DNA of 64,000 nucleotides, taken from Azoarcus sp. GTDB lineage: Bacteria; Pseudomonadota; Gammaproteobacteria; Burkholderiales; Rhodocyclaceae. The notes under the pieces were generated by a model. The model was not told the origin of the DNA. It did no database searches and saw only the letters and a program-made list of their open reading frames with translations. Positions 10,275 through 19,564 of the stretch are shown piece after piece. A program made the translations under genes and the position numbers. The DNA lies in assembly GCA_031274995.1 (NCBI GenBank), contig JAISPJ010000091.1, positions 1 through 64,000 on the forward strand, given 5' to 3'. Within the stretch, counting starts at the first letter, position 1. Each line of letters starts with the position of its first letter.

Positions 10275-11603
10275 GTGAAACCTACTATTGTCCTGGTCGG
10301 CCGGCCCAATGTCGGCAAGTCGACCCTGTTCAATCGCCTGACCCGCAGCCGCGATGCCATCGTGGCCGATTCTCCGGGCTTGACACGTGACCGCCACTAC
10401 GGTGTTGGCCGGATGGGCGAGCGTGATTATCTGGTCGTCGATACCGCCGGCTTCGATCCCGCCGCAAAGGAGGGAGTCATGTTCGAGATGGCACGGCAGG
10501 CCGAACAGGCCATCGCCGAGGCGGATGTGCTGCTCTTCCTCGTCGATGGACGTGCCGGATGCACGCCCCACGACGAGCAAATCGCCGACACCCTGCGCCG
10601 CACGGGCCGTCCTGTCCATCTCGTCGTCAACAAGGCGGAGGGACTGGACCGGGCGCTGGCAGGCACCGATTTTCACGCCTTGGGACTGGGCGCCCCCTTG
10701 CCGGTCTCGGCGGCGCATGGTGAAGGCGTGCGCCAGCTCATCGACGAGGTGCTGGCGCCTTTCCCCCGGAACGAGGAAGAAGAAGAAAACGGGGAGAACG
10801 GCCCAAAGGTAGCCATCGTGGGACGCCCCAACGTCGGAAAATCGACCTTGGTGAATGCCCTGCTCGGCGAAGACCGGGTCATTGCCTTCGATTCTCCCGG
10901 CACAACCCGCGACGCCATTGCGATCCCGTTCGAACGCAACGGACACAAATACACCCTGATCGACACCGCCGGCCTGCGCCGCAAGGGCAAGGTTTTCGAG
11001 ACCGTCGAAAAATTTTCCGTCATCAAGACCCTGCAAGCCATCGAAGGTGCCAATGTCGCCGTGCTCGTGCTCGATGCCGCACAGGACATTTCAGACCAGG
11101 ACGCACGCATCGCCGGATTCGTGCTCGAAACCGGGCGGGCGCTGGTAGTGGCCGTCAACAAGTGGGACGCGGTCGATAATTACCGCCGGGAACGCATCAA
11201 AGAAGACATGGCACGCAAATTGGGCTTTTTGTCGTTCGCACGCTTACACAACATCTCCGCGCTCAAGGCCAACGGACTTGACGCGCTTCTGAAATCGGTG
11301 GATGCCGCTTACGGGGCAGCGATGTCCAAACTCTCCACGCCCAGGCTCACCCGCGCCCTGCAAACCGCCCTGGCCCGACAAGCTCCGCCGCGCGCCGGCA
11401 GCGTGCGCCCGAAACTGCGCTACGCGCACCAAGGCGGCATGAACCCCCCGGTCATCGTGATTCACGGTACTTCGCTGGAGAGCGTGCCGGATACTTATGT
11501 ACGCTACCTGGAGCGCATGTTCATGGAAACCTTCAAACTGCAAGGCACTCCGTTGCGTATCCAATTTCGCACCACGCATAACCCTTATGCAGATAAAGCA
11601 TGA
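10275..11603 (+). CDS. der: Ribosome-assembly GTPase Der (EngA)
   Basis: A 442-residue protein with two tandem GTPase domains, each with a P-loop GRPNVGKST (starting near residues 9 and 180), a G3 DTAG/DTAGL, and an NKxE or NKWD G4 motif (VNKAEGL, VNKWDAV). A C-terminal KH-like domain follows. Der is essential for 50S subunit maturation. The start is GTG at 10275, 6 nt after bamB stops. An acidic stretch ([10 protein letters not shown]) separates the two G domains. Confidence 0.98.
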   Translation: MKPTIVLVGRPNVGKSTLFNRLTRSRDAIVADSPGLTRDRHYGVGRMGERDYLVVDTAGFDPAAKEGVMFEMARQAEQAIAEADVLLFLVDGRAGCTPHDEQIADTLRRTGRPVHLVVNKAEGLDRALAGTDFHALGLGAPLPVSAAHGEGVRQLIDEVLAPFPRNEEEEENGENGPKVAIVGRPNVGKSTLVNALLGEDRVIAFDSPGTTRDAIAIPFERNGHKYTLIDTAGLRRKGKVFETVEKFSVIKTLQAIEGANVAVLVLDAAQDISDQDARIAGFVLETGRALVVAVNKWDAVDNYRRERIKEDMARKLGFLSFARLHNISALKANGLDALLKSVDAAYGAAMSKLSTPRLTRALQTALARQAPPRAGSVRPKLRYAHQGGMNPPVIVIHGTSLESVPDTYVRYLERMFMETFKLQGTPLRIQFRTTHNPYADKA

Positions 11604-11723
11604 TTTTTGATATCTTCCCCTGTACGTTACACTACGCACCGGGTTGTTTTGTTGCACAATCGTACCTTGCGGCAAAACGCCGCCGCGAAATTGTCATAAC
11701 CACAAGATAATCGAGGTTCCGCG

Positions 11724-11972
11724 ATGAGCAATAACAAGGGCCAGCTATTACAAGACCCATTTCTGAACACGCTGCGACGGGAACATGTCCCTGTTTCCAT
11801 CTACCTTGTCAACGGCATCAAGTTGCAGGGACAGATCGAGTCTTTCGATCAGTACGTTGTGCTGCTCAAAAACACCGTGACCCAGATGGTCTACAAGCAC
11901 GCGATTTCGACCATCGTGCCGGGCCGCCCGGTCACAATCCAGCAACAGGACGACGACGGGGACGGCAACTGA
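11724..11972 (+). CDS. hfq: RNA chaperone Hfq
   Basis: An 82-residue Sm-like protein. The N-terminal [20 protein letters not shown], the Sm1 motif ([20 protein letters not shown]) and the Sm2 motif ([10 protein letters not shown]) are all intact, followed by a short acidic tail. The hexamer pairs small RNAs with mRNAs. It sits 120 nt after der and directly before hflX, the usual hfq-hflX-hflK-hflC order. Confidence 0.98.
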   Translation: MSNNKGQLLQDPFLNTLRREHVPVSIYLVNGIKLQGQIESFDQYVVLLKNTVTQMVYKHAISTIVPGRPVTIQQQDDDGDGN

Positions 11973-12005
11973 GCGCCTTTCGGGTTCGCTTTCACCGGCA
12001 CAAAC

Positions 12006-13190
12006 ATGTTTGAACGTCCGGCCAGCGGCGAACGGGCTGTTGTGGTTCAGCTTGACCTCGGGCAAAGCGAACTCGAAGATCGTCTGGAAGAACTGAAACT
12101 ACTGGTCTTCAGTGCGGGAGCCACGGTTGAAGCCGTGGTGCGGGGGCGTCGCGCGTCGCCAGATCCTGCGTTGTTTGCCGGACGCGGGAAGGTCGAGGAA
12201 ATCGATGAAGCCTTGCGCGCGCACGGTGCCGACCTGGTGATCTTCAACCATGCCCTGTCGCCCGCCCAACAGCGCAATCTTGAAAAAAACCTCCAGAATC
12301 GGGTGATCGACCGTACTGCGTTGATCCTGGATATTTTCGCCCTGCGCGCGAAAAGCCATGAAGGCAAGCTGCAAGTAGAACTGGCGCAGTTGAGCCATCT
12401 GGCGACCCGGCTGGTGCGAGGATGGACTCACCTCGAACGGCAAAAGGGCGGTATCGGCCTGCGCGGCCCCGGCGAGACACAGCTTGAAACCGACCGGCGG
12501 CTGCTTGACGACCGTGTGAGGCTGCTCAAATCCAGGCTAAAGAAGATCGAGAAGCAACGACACACCCAGCGGCGCACACGCGAGCGCCGCGACGTGTTCT
12601 CGGTGCTGCTGGTCGGTTATACCAACGCGGGCAAATCGACCCTGTTCAATGCGCTCACCCGTGCAGGAACCTATGCCGCAGATCAACTCTTCGCCACCCT
12701 GGACACAACCTCACGGCGGATGTTCGCCGAAGGACAAAACATCGTGCTCTCGGACTCGGTCGGGTTCATCCGTGACCTGCCCCACGCGCTGGTGGCTGCC
12801 TTCCATGCCACGCTCGAAGAAACCGCGTGCGCCGACCTGCTGCTGCATGTCGTCGACTCATCGAGCGAAAGCCGCGAAGCCCAGATCGGCGCAGTCAACA
12901 GGGTGCTCGATGAAATCGGCGCAACCAGCGTGCCGAGGATCGAAATCTGGAACAAGACAGACCTTACTCATGCTGCGCCCGCAGTTGTGCGGGGCGATTG
13001 TGATAGAATTGAACGAGTTTTTCTGAGCGCCCGCACGGGCGATGGGCTTCCTCTCTTGCGCGCCGTGCTTGGCGATGCTGCCGGGGCTTTCGCAGCCAAA
13101 TCCGGTGGCGGTTCCTTTTCGCATGGTTCCGGCACGAGCCATTTCGAACCACGTCAATCCGGGGGCGTTGCGCTCCCTTGTGACAAATAA
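12006..13190 (+). CDS. hflX: Ribosome-associated GTPase HflX
   Basis: A 394-residue HflX GTPase. The N-terminal HflX domain (VEAVVRGRRASPDPALFAGR, then GKVEEI) leads to the conserved glycine-rich segment GGIGLRGPGETQLETDRR and a coiled linker. The G domain has the P-loop LVGYTNAGKSTLFNALT, the G3 segment LSDSVGFIRDLPHALVAAF and the G4 NKTDL. HflX splits stalled or stressed 70S ribosomes. The C-terminal tail beyond the G domain is Gly/Ser-rich and probably disordered. Confidence 0.97.
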   Translation: MFERPASGERAVVVQLDLGQSELEDRLEELKLLVFSAGATVEAVVRGRRASPDPALFAGRGKVEEIDEALRAHGADLVIFNHALSPAQQRNLEKNLQNRVIDRTALILDIFALRAKSHEGKLQVELAQLSHLATRLVRGWTHLERQKGGIGLRGPGETQLETDRRLLDDRVRLLKSRLKKIEKQRHTQRRTRERRDVFSVLLVGYTNAGKSTLFNALTRAGTYAADQLFATLDTTSRRMFAEGQNIVLSDSVGFIRDLPHALVAAFHATLEETACADLLLHVVDSSSESREAQIGAVNRVLDEIGATSVPRIEIWNKTDLTHAAPAVVRGDCDRIERVFLSARTGDGLPLLRAVLGDAAGAFAAKSGGGSFSHGSGTSHFEPRQSGGVALPCDK

Positions 13191-13204
13191 TTACAGGCAT
13201 ACTC

Positions 13205-14473
13205 ATGTCGCTAAACGACCCGCATTGGGGTAATGGCAACGGCGAACGCGGCGGCAAACGCGGCAACGGCAATGAACAGGGACCGCCCGATCTCGAAGAA
13301 ATCTGGCGGGATTTCAACCGGCGCCTATCCGGCATCTTCGGAAACCGCCGCGAAAGAGGCCCCTCCGGCCCTGGAGGGCCGAGGCGCCCCGGCCTGCCGT
13401 CCTTCAAACAATTTGGCGGCGGATTTGGCATGCTGCTGCTGCTGGTGCTCGTAGCCTGGCTTGGCAGCGGCTTTTATACCGTCGACACCAATGAACGCGG
13501 CGTCGTGCTGCGCATGGGCAAATACCACACCGTCACCGAGCCCGGCCTGAACTGGCGCTTGCCCTGGCCCATCGAGACACACGAAATCGTCGACCTTACC
13601 GGCCTGCGCACGGTCCCCGTCGGCAGCCGGAATAACGCCCGCGCCCTGATGCTCACCGATGACCTGAACATCGTTGCTGTCCAGTTTGCCGTCCAGTACG
13701 TGCTCAAGACGGAACGTGACGAAACCGACGGCCTCGAGCGTGGCCCCAAGGATTTCATTTTTGAGAACCTCATTCTCCCCGGCGACGAGTTCGTGCGCCA
13801 GATCGCAGAAGCCGCGATGCGCGAAATCGTCGGCAAGAGCGAGATGAACTTCGTGCTCTTCGAAGGGCGGGAACAAATTGCCGCAGCAGCGCAAAAGCTC
13901 ATCCAGGAGATTCTGGATCGCTATAAATCCGGCATCCAGGTGAGCCGCGTGACGATGGAAGAAGTGCAACCGCCCGAGCAGGTGCAGGCTGCCTTCGATG
14001 ACGCCACCAAGGCCACACAGGATTGGGAACGGCAGAAAAACGAAGGCGAAGCTTACGCCAACAACGTCGTTCCCGCCGCCGAGGGGCGAGCCTCCCGGCT
14101 GCGGGCCGACGCCGAGGCGTACCGCGCCCGCGTGACTGCCGAGGCCGAGGGCGAAACCGCCCGGTTCAAACAGGTGCTCTCCGAATTCAAGCGCGCGCCA
14201 CAGGTAACGCGCGAGCGCATGTACCTCGACGCCGTGCAGGAGGTACTTTCCAACTCCAGCAAGGTGATGATCGACAACAAGGGCGGCAGCAACCTCTTGT
14301 ATTTGCCGCTCGACAAGCTGCCTGGCGGACGCGCGGCGGCTGCGGCAGCAGGCGCTGCCGTACCATCAGTATCCGCGCAGGAGGTTTTGCCGCCACCCCC
14401 TGCGACACCTGCTTCACAAAACAGCTCGCGCGATCGGGATTTCTTGCGTGACCGTACCCGGGGAGACCGTTGA
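13205..14473 (+). CDS. hflK: FtsH protease modulator HflK
   Basis: A 422-residue SPFH/band-7 protein. A Gly/Asn/Arg-rich cytosolic N-terminus precedes one transmembrane helix at about 75-97 (FGMLLLLVLVAWLGSGFYTV) and the band-7 domain (ERGVVLRMGKYHTVTEPGLN, LMLTDDLNIVAVQFAVQYVL). A long coiled-coil region (EAYANNVVPAAEGRASRLRA) and a Pro/Ser C-terminus follow. With HflC it forms the large periplasmic cage that encloses FtsH. Stop and the hflC start share TGATG. Confidence 0.97.
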   Translation: MSLNDPHWGNGNGERGGKRGNGNEQGPPDLEEIWRDFNRRLSGIFGNRRERGPSGPGGPRRPGLPSFKQFGGGFGMLLLLVLVAWLGSGFYTVDTNERGVVLRMGKYHTVTEPGLNWRLPWPIETHEIVDLTGLRTVPVGSRNNARALMLTDDLNIVAVQFAVQYVLKTERDETDGLERGPKDFIFENLILPGDEFVRQIAEAAMREIVGKSEMNFVLFEGREQIAAAAQKLIQEILDRYKSGIQVSRVTMEEVQPPEQVQAAFDDATKATQDWERQKNEGEAYANNVVPAAEGRASRLRADAEAYRARVTAEAEGETARFKQVLSEFKRAPQVTRERMYLDAVQEVLSNSSKVMIDNKGGSNLLYLPLDKLPGGRAAAAAAGAAVPSVSAQEVLPPPPATPASQNSSRDRDFLRDRTRGDR

Positions 14474-15351
14474 TGCGTGATAGATTGACCCTGATTGCCG
14501 GTGTGCCGCTCCTGCTGTTGCTGGCTTTTGTCTCGATGTCGGTGTTTGTCGTCGACCAGCGCCAGTACGCGATTATTTTCCAGCTTGGCGAAGTCAAGGA
14601 AATCATCAAGGAGGCGGGGCTGAAGTTCAAGCTGCCATTGATCCAGAACGTGCGCTATTTCGACCGCCGCATCCTGACAAAGGACATATCCGAGTCGGAG
14701 CGTTTTTTAACCTCGGAAAAGCAAAACGTCATCGTCGATTACTTCATCAAATGGCGGATTGTCGATCCTCAGCTCTACTATCAGGCTGTGTCGGGCGACA
14801 GGACACGCGCCGAGATTCGCCTCAACCAGGCGGTCAATGCCGGTTTGCGCGAAGAATTCGGAAAGCGCACTGTAAAGGAAGTCATCTCCAGCGAACGCGA
14901 TGCCATCATGCGACAAATGAACGAGCGCGCCAACAAGGACGCGAAATCCATCGGGGTGGAAATCGTCGATGTGCGGCTCAAGCGCGTCGAATACCCGGAC
15001 GAAGTCTCCGACAACGTCTACTCCAGGATGGCAGCGGAAAGAAAGCGTATCGCCAACGAGCGGCGTTCCCGTGGCGCAGCGGATTCCGAAAGAATCCGTG
15101 CCGACGCGGATCGCCAGCGCACCGTCATCGAGGCCAAGGCTTCCAGTGAAGCATTACAGATCAAAGGCGAAGGTGATGCCAGGGCCTCAGCGATTTACGC
15201 CGAGGCTTACAACGCCGACCCGGAGTTCTACTCGTTCTACCGTAGTCTCCAGGCGTACCGGGCCTCCTTTGCCGGCAAGGACGATCTCATCGTCGTTGCG
15301 CCGGACTCGGATTTCTTCAAGTATCTGAAAACTCCCCAAGGCAAACGCTAA
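14473..15351 (+). CDS. hflC: FtsH protease modulator HflC
   Basis: A 292-residue partner of HflK: an N-terminal membrane anchor (LIAGVPLLLLLAFVSMSVFV), then the band-7 domain (VDQRQYAIIFQLGEVKEII, LTSEKQNVIVDYFIKWRI) and a coiled-coil tail (ERIRADADRQRTVIEAKASS). An in-frame TTG at 14470 is possible, but the ATG at 14473 overlaps the hflK stop in the usual way and gives the standard N-terminus MRDRLTLIAG. Confidence 0.97.
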   Translation: MRDRLTLIAGVPLLLLLAFVSMSVFVVDQRQYAIIFQLGEVKEIIKEAGLKFKLPLIQNVRYFDRRILTKDISESERFLTSEKQNVIVDYFIKWRIVDPQLYYQAVSGDRTRAEIRLNQAVNAGLREEFGKRTVKEVISSERDAIMRQMNERANKDAKSIGVEIVDVRLKRVEYPDEVSDNVYSRMAAERKRIANERRSRGAADSERIRADADRQRTVIEAKASSEALQIKGEGDARASAIYAEAYNADPEFYSFYRSLQAYRASFAGKDDLIVVAPDSDFFKYLKTPQGKR

Positions 15352-15362
15352 AGGCCATTCCG

Positions 15363-15554
15363 ATGGGCAAAACGCTGCTCACCGCCATCGCCCTGATGCT
15401 GATTCTCGAAGGATGCATGCCCCTGCTCGCGCCTAGTTTGTGGCGGGAAGTTTTCCGTCATATCACCGCGCTGCGGGACGGGCAGATCCGCTACATCGGA
15501 CTGTCTGCCGTGCTGGCAGGAGTTGTTCTGCTGATACTGTTACTTGGGAACTAA
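15363..15554 (+). CDS. DUF2065 (YjeT-like) small membrane protein
   Basis: A 63-residue protein with two hydrophobic helices ([20 protein letters not shown] and [19 protein letters not shown]) joined by a charged hinge ([15 protein letters not shown]). It matches the DUF2065/YjeT family, which is commonly found between hflC and hisZ or purA. The biochemical role is unknown. It starts 12 nt after hflC, so it is probably co-expressed. Confidence 0.92.
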   Translation: MGKTLLTAIALMLILEGCMPLLAPSLWREVFRHITALRDGQIRYIGLSAVLAGVVLLILLLGN

Positions 15555-15561
15555 ACGACCG

Positions 15562-16716
15562 ATGCGCTGGGGTTTGCCCGATTTTATCCAGGATATTCTG
15601 CCCGACGAAGCCGCCCGGCTTGAGGGATTACGCCGCCGCCTGCTCGATGCTTTCCGCGCGCGCGGCTACCGGTTGGTGATCCCGCCGCTCATCGAATACC
15701 TCGACGCCCTCACGACCGGCGCGGGGCAGGACTTGAGACTGAGCACCTACCAACTGGTCGATCAACTCTCAGGGCGCATGATGGGCGTGCGCGCCGACAT
15801 GACCCCTCAGGTAACGCGCATCGACTCGCACCTGCTCAACCGCACGGGCGTCTCCAGGCTCTGCTACTGCGGCAGCGTTTTGCGCACGCAGCCTTCTTCC
15901 CTGACCGCTACGCGCGACCCCCTGCAACTGGGTGCCGAACTCTACGGCCATCCCGGGCTGGAAGCCGACATCGAAGTGCTCCGGCTGCTTGCCGAGGCGT
16001 TCAAGCTGGCGGACGTTCCCGTAATGCGTTTCGACATCGGCCATGTCGGGCTTTTCCACGCACTGGCCGACAGCGCCGGGCTGAATGAAGCCGTGCGCGA
16101 AGAAACCTTCAGCCTGTTGCAAAGCAAAGACATACCCGGGCTACGCATTCTGCTTTCCGACGCGAAAAACTGCGCCGCACAGCAAGCCATTCTCGCCCTG
16201 CCCGAACTTTACGGCGGCCTGGAAATACTCGATGTTGCCAAGGCACGCCTGCCCCGGATGCCGCAAGTGAGCGCCGCTCTTGACGATCTGCGCAAACTCG
16301 CCATTGATCTGGCCGGTTTGCCGCTTGGTTTCGATCTGGCCGACATGCGCGGCTACCACTACCACAGCGGCCTGGTGTTCGCCGCCTACGGCGGCGGCGC
16401 ACCTGCGGCGCTGGCAATGGGCGGGCGTTACGACCACGTAGCCAAGATCTTTGGCCGTCCCCGCACGGCAACCGGCTTTAGCCTCGACCTGCGGGAACTC
16501 GCACGCTGTTCGCCAGTAGCCATGCCTGCCGCCGGAGCCATTCTCGCCCCGCTGGAAAAAGACCCTGCATTGCAGGACGAAATCACAAAATTGAGGCAAG
16601 CGGGCGAAACCGTCATCGACGCGCTACCCGGCCACGAAGGCACATGGAAAGAGGCCGGTTGCGACCGGCAATTGGTGGAACACGATGGCCGCTGGGCAGT
16701 CATTGCGCTTCATTGA
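15562..16716 (+). CDS. hisZ: ATP phosphoribosyltransferase regulatory subunit HisZ
   Basis: A 384-residue HisRS paralogue. It resembles class II synthetases ([62 protein letters not shown]) but lacks the anticodon-binding domain. HisZ has no aminoacylation activity and activates short-form HisG in histidine biosynthesis. I chose the ATG at 15562; an upstream TTG at 15544 overlaps the DUF2065 gene and adds six non-conserved residues. Confidence 0.95.
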   Translation: MRWGLPDFIQDILPDEAARLEGLRRRLLDAFRARGYRLVIPPLIEYLDALTTGAGQDLRLSTYQLVDQLSGRMMGVRADMTPQVTRIDSHLLNRTGVSRLCYCGSVLRTQPSSLTATRDPLQLGAELYGHPGLEADIEVLRLLAEAFKLADVPVMRFDIGHVGLFHALADSAGLNEAVREETFSLLQSKDIPGLRILLSDAKNCAAQQAILALPELYGGLEILDVAKARLPRMPQVSAALDDLRKLAIDLAGLPLGFDLADMRGYHYHSGLVFAAYGGGAPAALAMGGRYDHVAKIFGRPRTATGFSLDLRELARCSPVAMPAAGAILAPLEKDPALQDEITKLRQAGETVIDALPGHEGTWKEAGCDRQLVEHDGRWAVIALH

Positions 16717-16728
16717 CGGAGAGTAAAA

Positions 16729-18039
16729 ATGTCGAAAAACGTGGTTGTCGTTGGAACCCAATGGGGCGATGAGGGCAAGGGCAAGGTCGTTGACTGGCTC
16801 ACGGATCATGCACAGGGCGTCGTGCGTTTTCAGGGCGGACACAACGCCGGGCACACCCTTGTCGTGGGCAAGAACGAATACAAACTCAACCTCGTGCCCT
16901 CCGGCATCGTGCGCGAAGGCGTGGCCTGCTTCATCGGCAACGGCGTAGTGCTGGACACACACCATCTCCTGCAAGAAATCCGCACGTTGGAAGCCGGCGG
17001 CATTGAAGTGCGCCGCCGCCTCAGAGTGAGTCTCGGATGCCCGCTCATCCTTGCCTGCCACAGTGCGCTCGACCATGCACGTGAAGCCGCCCGCCCCGCC
17101 GGAAACAAAATCGGCACCACCGGAAAAGGCATCGGCCCCGCCTACGAAGACAAAGTGGCCCGCCGTGCGCTGCGCGTCTATGACCTCCTCGACTACGCGC
17201 GTTTCGCGGACAAACTCGGCGCAAACCTCGATTACCACAACTTCGTCCTCACCCGCTACCTGAACGCCGAGGCAGTGGATTTTCAGACCACCTTTGAACA
17301 GGCCATGCGCGATGGCGAAGAACTGCGCCCGCTCATCGCCGACGTATCCGCCGAGATCCACACCCTCAACAAGAACGGCGGTTCCCTGCTCTTTGAAGGC
17401 GCCCAGGGCACACTGCTCGACATCGACCACGGAACCTATCCCTTCGTTACCTCCAGCAATTGCGCCGCCGGACAGGCCGCAGCCGGTTCCGGCCTTGGGC
17501 CGGGCAGCCTCCATTACGTACTGGGAATCACCAAGGCGTACTGCACACGGGTAGGAGGGGGGCCATTCCCCACCGAACTCGACATCGAAACCGCAGGCAC
17601 ACCCGGCGAACAAATGTCCGCGCGCGGCCGCGAGTTTGGAACCGTCACCGGGCGCAAACGGCGCTGCGGCTGGCTCGATCTGGCCGCGCTCAAACGCTCC
17701 ATCATCATCAACGGTGTCACTGGCCTGTGCATCACCAAGCTCGATGTGCTCGACGGCTTGGCTGAGCTCAAACTCTGCGTCGGCTACATGCTCGATGGCC
17801 GACGCATCGAACTCATGCCCCTGGGCGCGGAAGAAGTCAGCCGTTGCGAGCCGGTCTTCGAGACACTGCCGGGTTGGGGGACCTCCACCGCAGGCGCGAA
17901 AAACTGGAGCGCCCTGCCGACGGAGGCGCGCGCCTACCTGCACCGCATCGAAGAGGTCTGCGAAGTAACCATCGACGTGATTTCCACCGGGCCGGAACGC
18001 GAAGAAACCATTCTGCGCAGGCATCCGTTTGGTGTATGA
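16729..18039 (+). CDS. purA: Adenylosuccinate synthetase
   Basis: A 436-residue enzyme joining IMP and aspartate with GTP on the way to AMP. Visible are the N-terminal [18 protein letters not shown] (P-loop GDEGKGK), [52 protein letters not shown], the [11 protein letters not shown] segment and, near the end, [10 protein letters not shown]. Good Shine-Dalgarno (GGAGAG). It closes the housekeeping run; 712 nt without a gene follow. Confidence 0.98.
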   Translation: MSKNVVVVGTQWGDEGKGKVVDWLTDHAQGVVRFQGGHNAGHTLVVGKNEYKLNLVPSGIVREGVACFIGNGVVLDTHHLLQEIRTLEAGGIEVRRRLRVSLGCPLILACHSALDHAREAARPAGNKIGTTGKGIGPAYEDKVARRALRVYDLLDYARFADKLGANLDYHNFVLTRYLNAEAVDFQTTFEQAMRDGEELRPLIADVSAEIHTLNKNGGSLLFEGAQGTLLDIDHGTYPFVTSSNCAAGQAAAGSGLGPGSLHYVLGITKAYCTRVGGGPFPTELDIETAGTPGEQMSARGREFGTVTGRKRRCGWLDLAALKRSIIINGVTGLCITKLDVLDGLAELKLCVGYMLDGRRIELMPLGAEEVSRCEPVFETLPGWGTSTAGAKNWSALPTEARAYLHRIEEVCEVTIDVISTGPEREETILRRHPFGV

Positions 18040-18067
18040 AACCCGTTGTTGGGACGCGCCATAATAT

Positions 18068-18100
18068 GAGATTCTCCCCGCTTTTCGGCGGGAGAATCTC
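18068..18100 (+). terminator. Hairpin downstream of purA, possible terminator
   Basis: GAGATTCTCCC (68-78) and GGGAGAATCTC (90-100) are perfect complements of 11 bp around a short C/T-rich loop, starting 28 nt after the purA stop. There is no following T-run on either strand, so it is not a textbook Rho-independent terminator. It may instead stabilise the mRNA 3' end. Confidence 0.5.
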
Positions 18101-18120
18101 AAAACAGCTACTTCCCGATT

Positions 18121-18172
18121 CGTCATTGCGGGCACGTCCGCTTCGCTCAGAGTGAACTCCGCGAAGCGATCC
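18121..18172. repeat. REP-like palindromic element
   Basis: It begins CGTCATTGCGGGCACG and ends GCGAAGCGATCCAG, with the internal inverted repeat CGCTTCGC (18140-18147) / GCGAAGCG (18161-18168). The pattern matches the widespread intergenic family that reads CGTCATTGCGAGC...AAGCGA...CAATCCAG in many proteobacteria. One copy was seen in this window. Confidence 0.55.
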
Positions 18173-18344
18173 AGCTTTTTGATCCAGATATTTTTCAAAA
18201 ATCGTCTAATTTTTTGCATTACTAATTAAAAATCAACACTTCTTTAAGGTTATATATACTTCAGAATTTCATACCAAATTTCCGTTGGTTAACGCCGCAG
18301 CGGCAACCTTGGAGCGGTTTTTGTTTAAATGGATGAATTTCTGA

Positions 18345-18425
18345 ATTCCCGCCTTCGCGGGAATGACGGAGAAAAACAATCGTACCCTGTGTCATCCCCG
18401 TTCCCCCTGCCTGCGTCATTCCCGC
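18345..18425. repeat. Two inverted copies of the GCGGGAATGACG palindromic repeat
   Basis: Copy 1 is a perfect palindrome, ATTCCCGC-CTTC-GCGGGAAT (18345-18364), continuing to GACG. Copy 2, CGTCATTCCCGC (18414-18425), is the exact reverse complement of 18357-18368. The same 12-mer recurs at 43968-43979, and a 28-nt relative lies at 37251-37278. This is the short interspersed repeat whose translation gives RHSREGGN-like peptides. Confidence 0.7.
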
Positions 18426-18672
18426 AAAAGGGGGGGCCAGAAAAAATTCTCCCCATTTCATGCTGTACAGGATCAAATGAAAAAACGCGCCAGATTCGGG
18501 GCTGAATTACCGACAACACCATGGCGACGGGTTGAGAATTTGTATTCTTTATATCCACTTGAAACTGTTTGCAGGCATTAAGGTTCTGAAGGACTGACAA
18601 GCATGGGCGCTTTATATTATTATTTCATGAGCAACAGCCAACCTGATATCATTAATAATGCTTGCCGTTTTT

Positions 18673-18716
18673 TTAACATAGATCAAGGTTAGCTTTGTTC
18701 CACCGGCTAGTATGCT
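18673..18716 (+). promoter_or_regulatory. Probable FNR/Anr-type class II promoter of the nap operon
   Basis: TTAAC-ATAG-ATCAA (18673-18686) matches the FNR consensus TTGAT-N4-ATCAA at 8 of 10 positions, with a perfect right half. A -10-like TATGCT lies at 18711-18716. With transcription starting at about 18721, the site centres at -41.5, the classical class II activator position. The napF start is about 30 nt further on, behind an AGGAGGA ribosome-binding site. Oxygen-responsive control of nap is inferred, not shown. Confidence 0.6.
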
Positions 18717-18751
18717 GCCGATGCAAAGTCCTTTGAAACAGGAGGAAGCTT

Positions 18752-19315
18752 GTGGATATGGCCCGCCGCGCCTTTCTGCGCGGACAAAGTCCGTGTGGGA
18801 TTGCGCCTCCGTATCGTCCCCCTTGGGCAGTGGGTGAGGCACTTTTTACGTGCCTCTGTACCCGCTGCGGCGCTTGTATAGCGGCGTGCCCGACCGGGCT
18901 GCTCACACAAGGCGCGGGCGGGTTTCCTGAGGCCGATTTCCGCCGGGGGCATTGCACGTTTTGCGCGGATTGTATCCATGCCTGCACGGAAAATACCCGG
19001 CAGGGCGCACCCCGCCAATCACCGGCGCTGGTCTTTTCTTCCGATCTTCCGCCCTGGACGCTCCAGGCCATCATCGGCACGGATTGCCTGACTCACAAGG
19101 GCGTGTCGTGCCGTTCCTGTGAAGACCGTTGCGAAGCGGGAGCCATTCGTTTTACCCCACGGACGGGTTGTCCCGCGCAGCCGGGCATTATAATATCCCA
19201 CTGCGTTAGCTGCGGTGAATGCGTGGCAGCCTGCCCGACCCATGCCATTTCCATGCAGAACCTTCCTCCGCCCGCCCGGCATCCAGACTCCTTCCCGGAA
19301 AAATCACCGCAATGA
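18752..19315 (+). CDS. napF: Ferredoxin-type protein NapF
   Basis: A 187-residue cytoplasmic iron-sulphur protein. Cysteine clusters are at C36-C39-C42-C46 (CTRCGACIAACP), C68-C71-C74-C78 (CTFCADCIHACTE) and near the end (CVSCGECVAACPTH); extra cysteines lie in CRSCEDRCEAG. NapF helps mature or load NapA before Tat export. The start is GTG at 18752, 6 nt after the GGAGG core; the ATG at 18758 is too far for best spacing. It is the first gene of napFDAGHBC and overlaps napD by ATGA. Confidence 0.94.
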   Translation: MDMARRAFLRGQSPCGIAPPYRPPWAVGEALFTCLCTRCGACIAACPTGLLTQGAGGFPEADFRRGHCTFCADCIHACTENTRQGAPRQSPALVFSSDLPPWTLQAIIGTDCLTHKGVSCRSCEDRCEAGAIRFTPRTGCPAQPGIIISHCVSCGECVAACPTHAISMQNLPPPARHPDSFPEKSPQ

Positions 19316-19563
19316 AAATCGTCAGCCTCGTCCTGAAATTCATGCCAAGCCATGCCGATGAAGTAAAATCTGCCGTCGAAGCAGTACCCGGGGCCAGTGT
19401 GGCAACCGACAGCGGCGACGGGCGCATGATTGTCCTGGTGGAAGACGGCACGGACTATGCCGTTTCCGACTCCATCCTCCAAGTCCACCAAATCCCGCAA
19501 GTGATGTCTGCAACCCTTTCCTACGAATATTCGGATGAAGCACACGCTCTCGAGGAGAACTGA
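19312..19563 (+). CDS. napD: NapA Tat-signal chaperone NapD
   Basis: An 83-residue ferredoxin-fold protein ([20 protein letters not shown], then [18 protein letters not shown]). NapD binds the twin-arginine signal of NapA and holds it until the cofactor is inserted. The frame is open further upstream, but the ATG at 19312 overlaps the napF stop and gives the family N-terminus. The napA ATG follows at +2 after the stop; its GAGGAG Shine-Dalgarno is inside the end of napD. Confidence 0.93.
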   Translation: MKIVSLVLKFMPSHADEVKSAVEAVPGASVATDSGDGRMIVLVEDGTDYAVSDSILQVHQIPQVMSATLSYEYSDEAHALEEN

Positions 19564-19564
19564 A

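Larger units (their letters stand above)
18040..18751. other. Gene-free, repeat-bearing gap between purA and the nap operon
   Basis: No credible gene was found in these 712 nt. In order they hold a long hairpin just after purA (18068-18100), a palindromic REP-like element (18121-18172), a strongly AT-rich stretch (about 18180-18290) that contrasts with the GC-rich surroundings, two copies of a short palindrome in opposite orientation (18345-18368 and 18414-18425), and a probable FNR-dependent promoter (18673-18716). Short frames across the repeats encode the familiar RHSRExGN type peptides and are rejected as genes. Confidence 0.75.

Noticed and set aside
16624..18219. A 531-codon minus-strand frame opposite purA
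   Set aside because: purA is unambiguous on the plus strand; the antisense frame has no start signal or family features.
19535..19564. Earlier in-frame start for napA inside napD
   Set aside because: It would push the twin-arginine motif inward and lacks a ribosome-binding site; the ATG at 19565 has GAGGAG and the standard Tat leader.
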